Assembly: GCA_002292285.1 (NCBI GenBank)
Contig: DBBP01000008.1
Location: 1-64,000 of the forward strand
Direction of reading: 5' to 3'
From: Proteobacteria bacterium UBA981
GTDB lineage: Bacteria > Pseudomonadota > Gammaproteobacteria > Ga0077536
DNA: 64,000 nucleotides
In this document: positions 62,777-64,000 of the stretch, one piece after another
How the letters are laid out: every line of letters starts with the position of its first letter
Numbering within the stretch: position 1 is the stretch's first letter
The notes under the pieces: model-generated
Databases searched by the model: none
The model's input: the letters and a program-made list of their open reading frames with translations, nothing else
What the model was told of the DNA's origin: nothing
Translations under genes and position numbers: made by a program

Positions 62777-64000
62777 TTAGCGACTGAAATAGGCGGGAGA
62801 TGCCAGTGGTTCGACGTCGTAAGCGTGCGTATCCGGGGCTGTCGTATCAAGGCGGTATTGGCCCATGTTGCGCGGATACTGGGTGACCACGCGACCGGAG
62901 GCGTGACGAAAGTAATTATTACAATCTTCAGCCCAGACGCCGATGCCGTTGGCGTCGTGTTGAATGCCGAGGTTGTACTCGTCCATCACCTCGGCGCGCA
63001 CGTCCATGAACGCCAGTTGCTCACTGTCCAGGCGCTCCAGCTGACGCACGATATAAGCGGCCTGACACTCGATCATGAACAAAATGGAGCCTTTGTTGGT
63101 GTTCGGTCCGTAGAGCTGGAACAGATTGGGAAATCCAGCGGTGCTGATACCGAGATAGGCCTGCGCACCATTGGCCCAAGCATCGTTCAGGTGTTGTCCG
63201 CCGCGGCCCACTACATCAATGCTGGACAAATAGCGCGTGACGTTAAATCCGGTCGCAATCACAAGGGTGTCGAACTGATGCTCGGTACCGTCGGCAGTCA
63301 CAACGCCGTTCGCCGTGACGCGCTCGATGCCGTCCGTCACCAGCTGCACGTTGTCGCGATTAAAAGCCTGATAGTACTTGCTCGACAGCAGTACGCGTTT
63401 GCAACCAAAGGCGTAGCGGGGAGTCAGTTTATCGCGCAGCTGGGGGTTTTCGACCAGCGCAATGTTATCCAGCACCATGTTGACCGAGGCCTCATAACGG
63501 TCTGCATCATCAAGCAATACGAAGCCTTCAAACTGCTGCCAGAGTCGAAACCGATTTTGCTCGACGGCATCCGGTGCGGTAGCGAAATACTCGAGTTTCT
63601 TCGCGGAGTAGGGGCGATCTTTTTTCGGCATAACCCAATTCGGGGTGCGCTGAAACAGGGTCAGATGTGCTGCTTGTCTGGCCACTTCGGGTACACACTG
63701 GACAGCGCTCGCGGCACTGCCGATCACCCCGATCCGTTCACCGCGGAGGTCGTGATTGTGGTCCCAGCGAGCAGTGTGGAATTGGGTGCCAGCGAATTGA
63801 TCGAGACCTTCGATTGCGGGCCACACCGGTTCATTGAACATGCCCTGGGCGGCGACGAGCACAGCGGCCGTGTAATGGTCGCCGGCATTGGTATGGACGT
63901 GCCAATGTCCGGCATCGTCATCCCAGGCTGCGGCAGTGACTTCGGTATTCAGGCGTACATGTGGCGTGACGGCGTACTTGTCGGCGCACGCCTGCACGTA
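62777..64000 (-). CDS. Flavin-containing/Baeyer-Villiger-type monooxygenase (N-terminus beyond window)
   Basis: The last 407 codons of a leftward gene whose start lies past base 64000; the N-terminal FAD motif is therefore not visible. Seen: VQACADKYAVTPHVRL, the Baeyer-Villiger fingerprint FAGTQFHTARWDHN, RIGVIGSAASAVQCVPEVA for NADPH, and LYGPNTNKGSILFMIECQAAYIVRQLERL. It resembles the 46811 gene through its whole visible length, suggesting paralogues. It is the first known gene of the NTF2-CoA-transferase run. The substrate is unknown. Confidence 0.9.
   Translation of the reverse strand, partial: YVQACADKYAVTPHVRLNTEVTAAAWDDDAGHWHVHTNAGDHYTAAVLVAAQGMFNEPVWPAIEGLDQFAGTQFHTARWDHNHDLRGERIGVIGSAASAVQCVPEVARQAAHLTLFQRTPNWVMPKKDRPYSAKKLEYFATAPDAVEQNRFRLWQQFEGFVLLDDADRYEASVNMVLDNIALVENPQLRDKLTPRYAFGCKRVLLSSKYYQAFNRDNVQLVTDGIERVTANGVVTADGTEHQFDTLVIATGFNVTRYLSSIDVVGRGGQHLNDAWANGAQAYLGISTAGFPNLFQLYGPNTNKGSILFMIECQAAYIVRQLERLDSEQLAFMDVRAEVMDEYNLGIQHDANGIGVWAEDCNNYFRHASGRVVTQYPRNMGQYRLDTTAPDTHAYDVEPLASPAYFSR

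Overview
The window is chromosomal DNA of moderately high G+C content, densely coding, with short operons on both strands and good Shine-Dalgarno sites. Protein families (peptide MFS transporter, RRM cold-type RNA-binding protein, DUF1289, FadJ-like multifunctional protein, EAL/GGDEF regulators, RDD protein with a pilin-like tail) suggest a proteobacterium, probably a gammaproteobacterium. This sits beside an actinobacterium-like set: the C-terminal part of an F420 (FO synthase) gene, six luciferase-like monooxygenase (LLM) family oxidoreductases, several family III CoA-transferases and three Baeyer-Villiger-type flavin monooxygenases. No rRNA, tRNA, CRISPR array or complete insertion sequence was seen.

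Region 1-17.2 kb: the end of cofH/fbiC, a CaiB/BaiF CoA-transferase, a small ABM monooxygenase, a POT transporter, an enoyl-CoA hydratase and six LLM genes (4914, 5962, 7102, 9459, 14998, 16154). These are interleaved with a DUF3047 protein, an RRM protein, a carboxymuconolactone decarboxylase-like protein, a quinone oxidoreductase, an FAH-family hydrolase and an ACMSD-type amidohydrolase. Region 17.2-25.9 kb is one co-directional run: MBL hydrolase, acyl-CoA dehydrogenase, MatB-like acyl-CoA ligase, MaoC hydratase, CitE-type lyase, alpha-methylacyl-CoA racemase, haloalkane dehalogenase with a complete catalytic pentad, FlK-type thioesterase and PanB. The first enzymes make a coherent activation, epimerisation, oxidation, hydration and C-C cleavage route for a branched or dicarboxylic acid; this is an inference.

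Region 25.9-44 kb: a CHASE-PAS-GGDEF-EAL protein faces a TetR regulator that is coupled by an ATGA overlap to icmF (fused isobutyryl-CoA mutase). Downstream lie a BtuF-like protein with no signal peptide, DUF1289, two crotonase-fold enzymes around an MDR reductase, HMG-CoA lyase, a PPOX-family flavoprotein, an MMPL/RND exporter, a small membrane protein and a GMC oxidoreductase. This reads as a branched-chain acyl-CoA operon.

Region 44-64 kb: a class I 3-oxoacid CoA-transferase (A and B), a PTGR/CurA-like reductase, a flavin monooxygenase, an AcuI-like reductase in an A+T-rich setting, a FadJ-like bifunctional enzyme, a CaiB/BaiF transferase followed by a strong intrinsic terminator, an RDD protein fused to a pilin-like domain, a second flavin monooxygenase, a 7TMR-DISM-GGDEF cyclase, an isolated Fic protein preceded by 12-bp phased GGACAT repeats, another CaiB/BaiF transferase, an NTF2-like protein and a third flavin monooxygenase cut by the window end. 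Overall the locus looks like a catabolic and detoxification island for branched, alicyclic or halogenated carboxylic compounds that uses both F420/FMN and FAD oxidoreductases.
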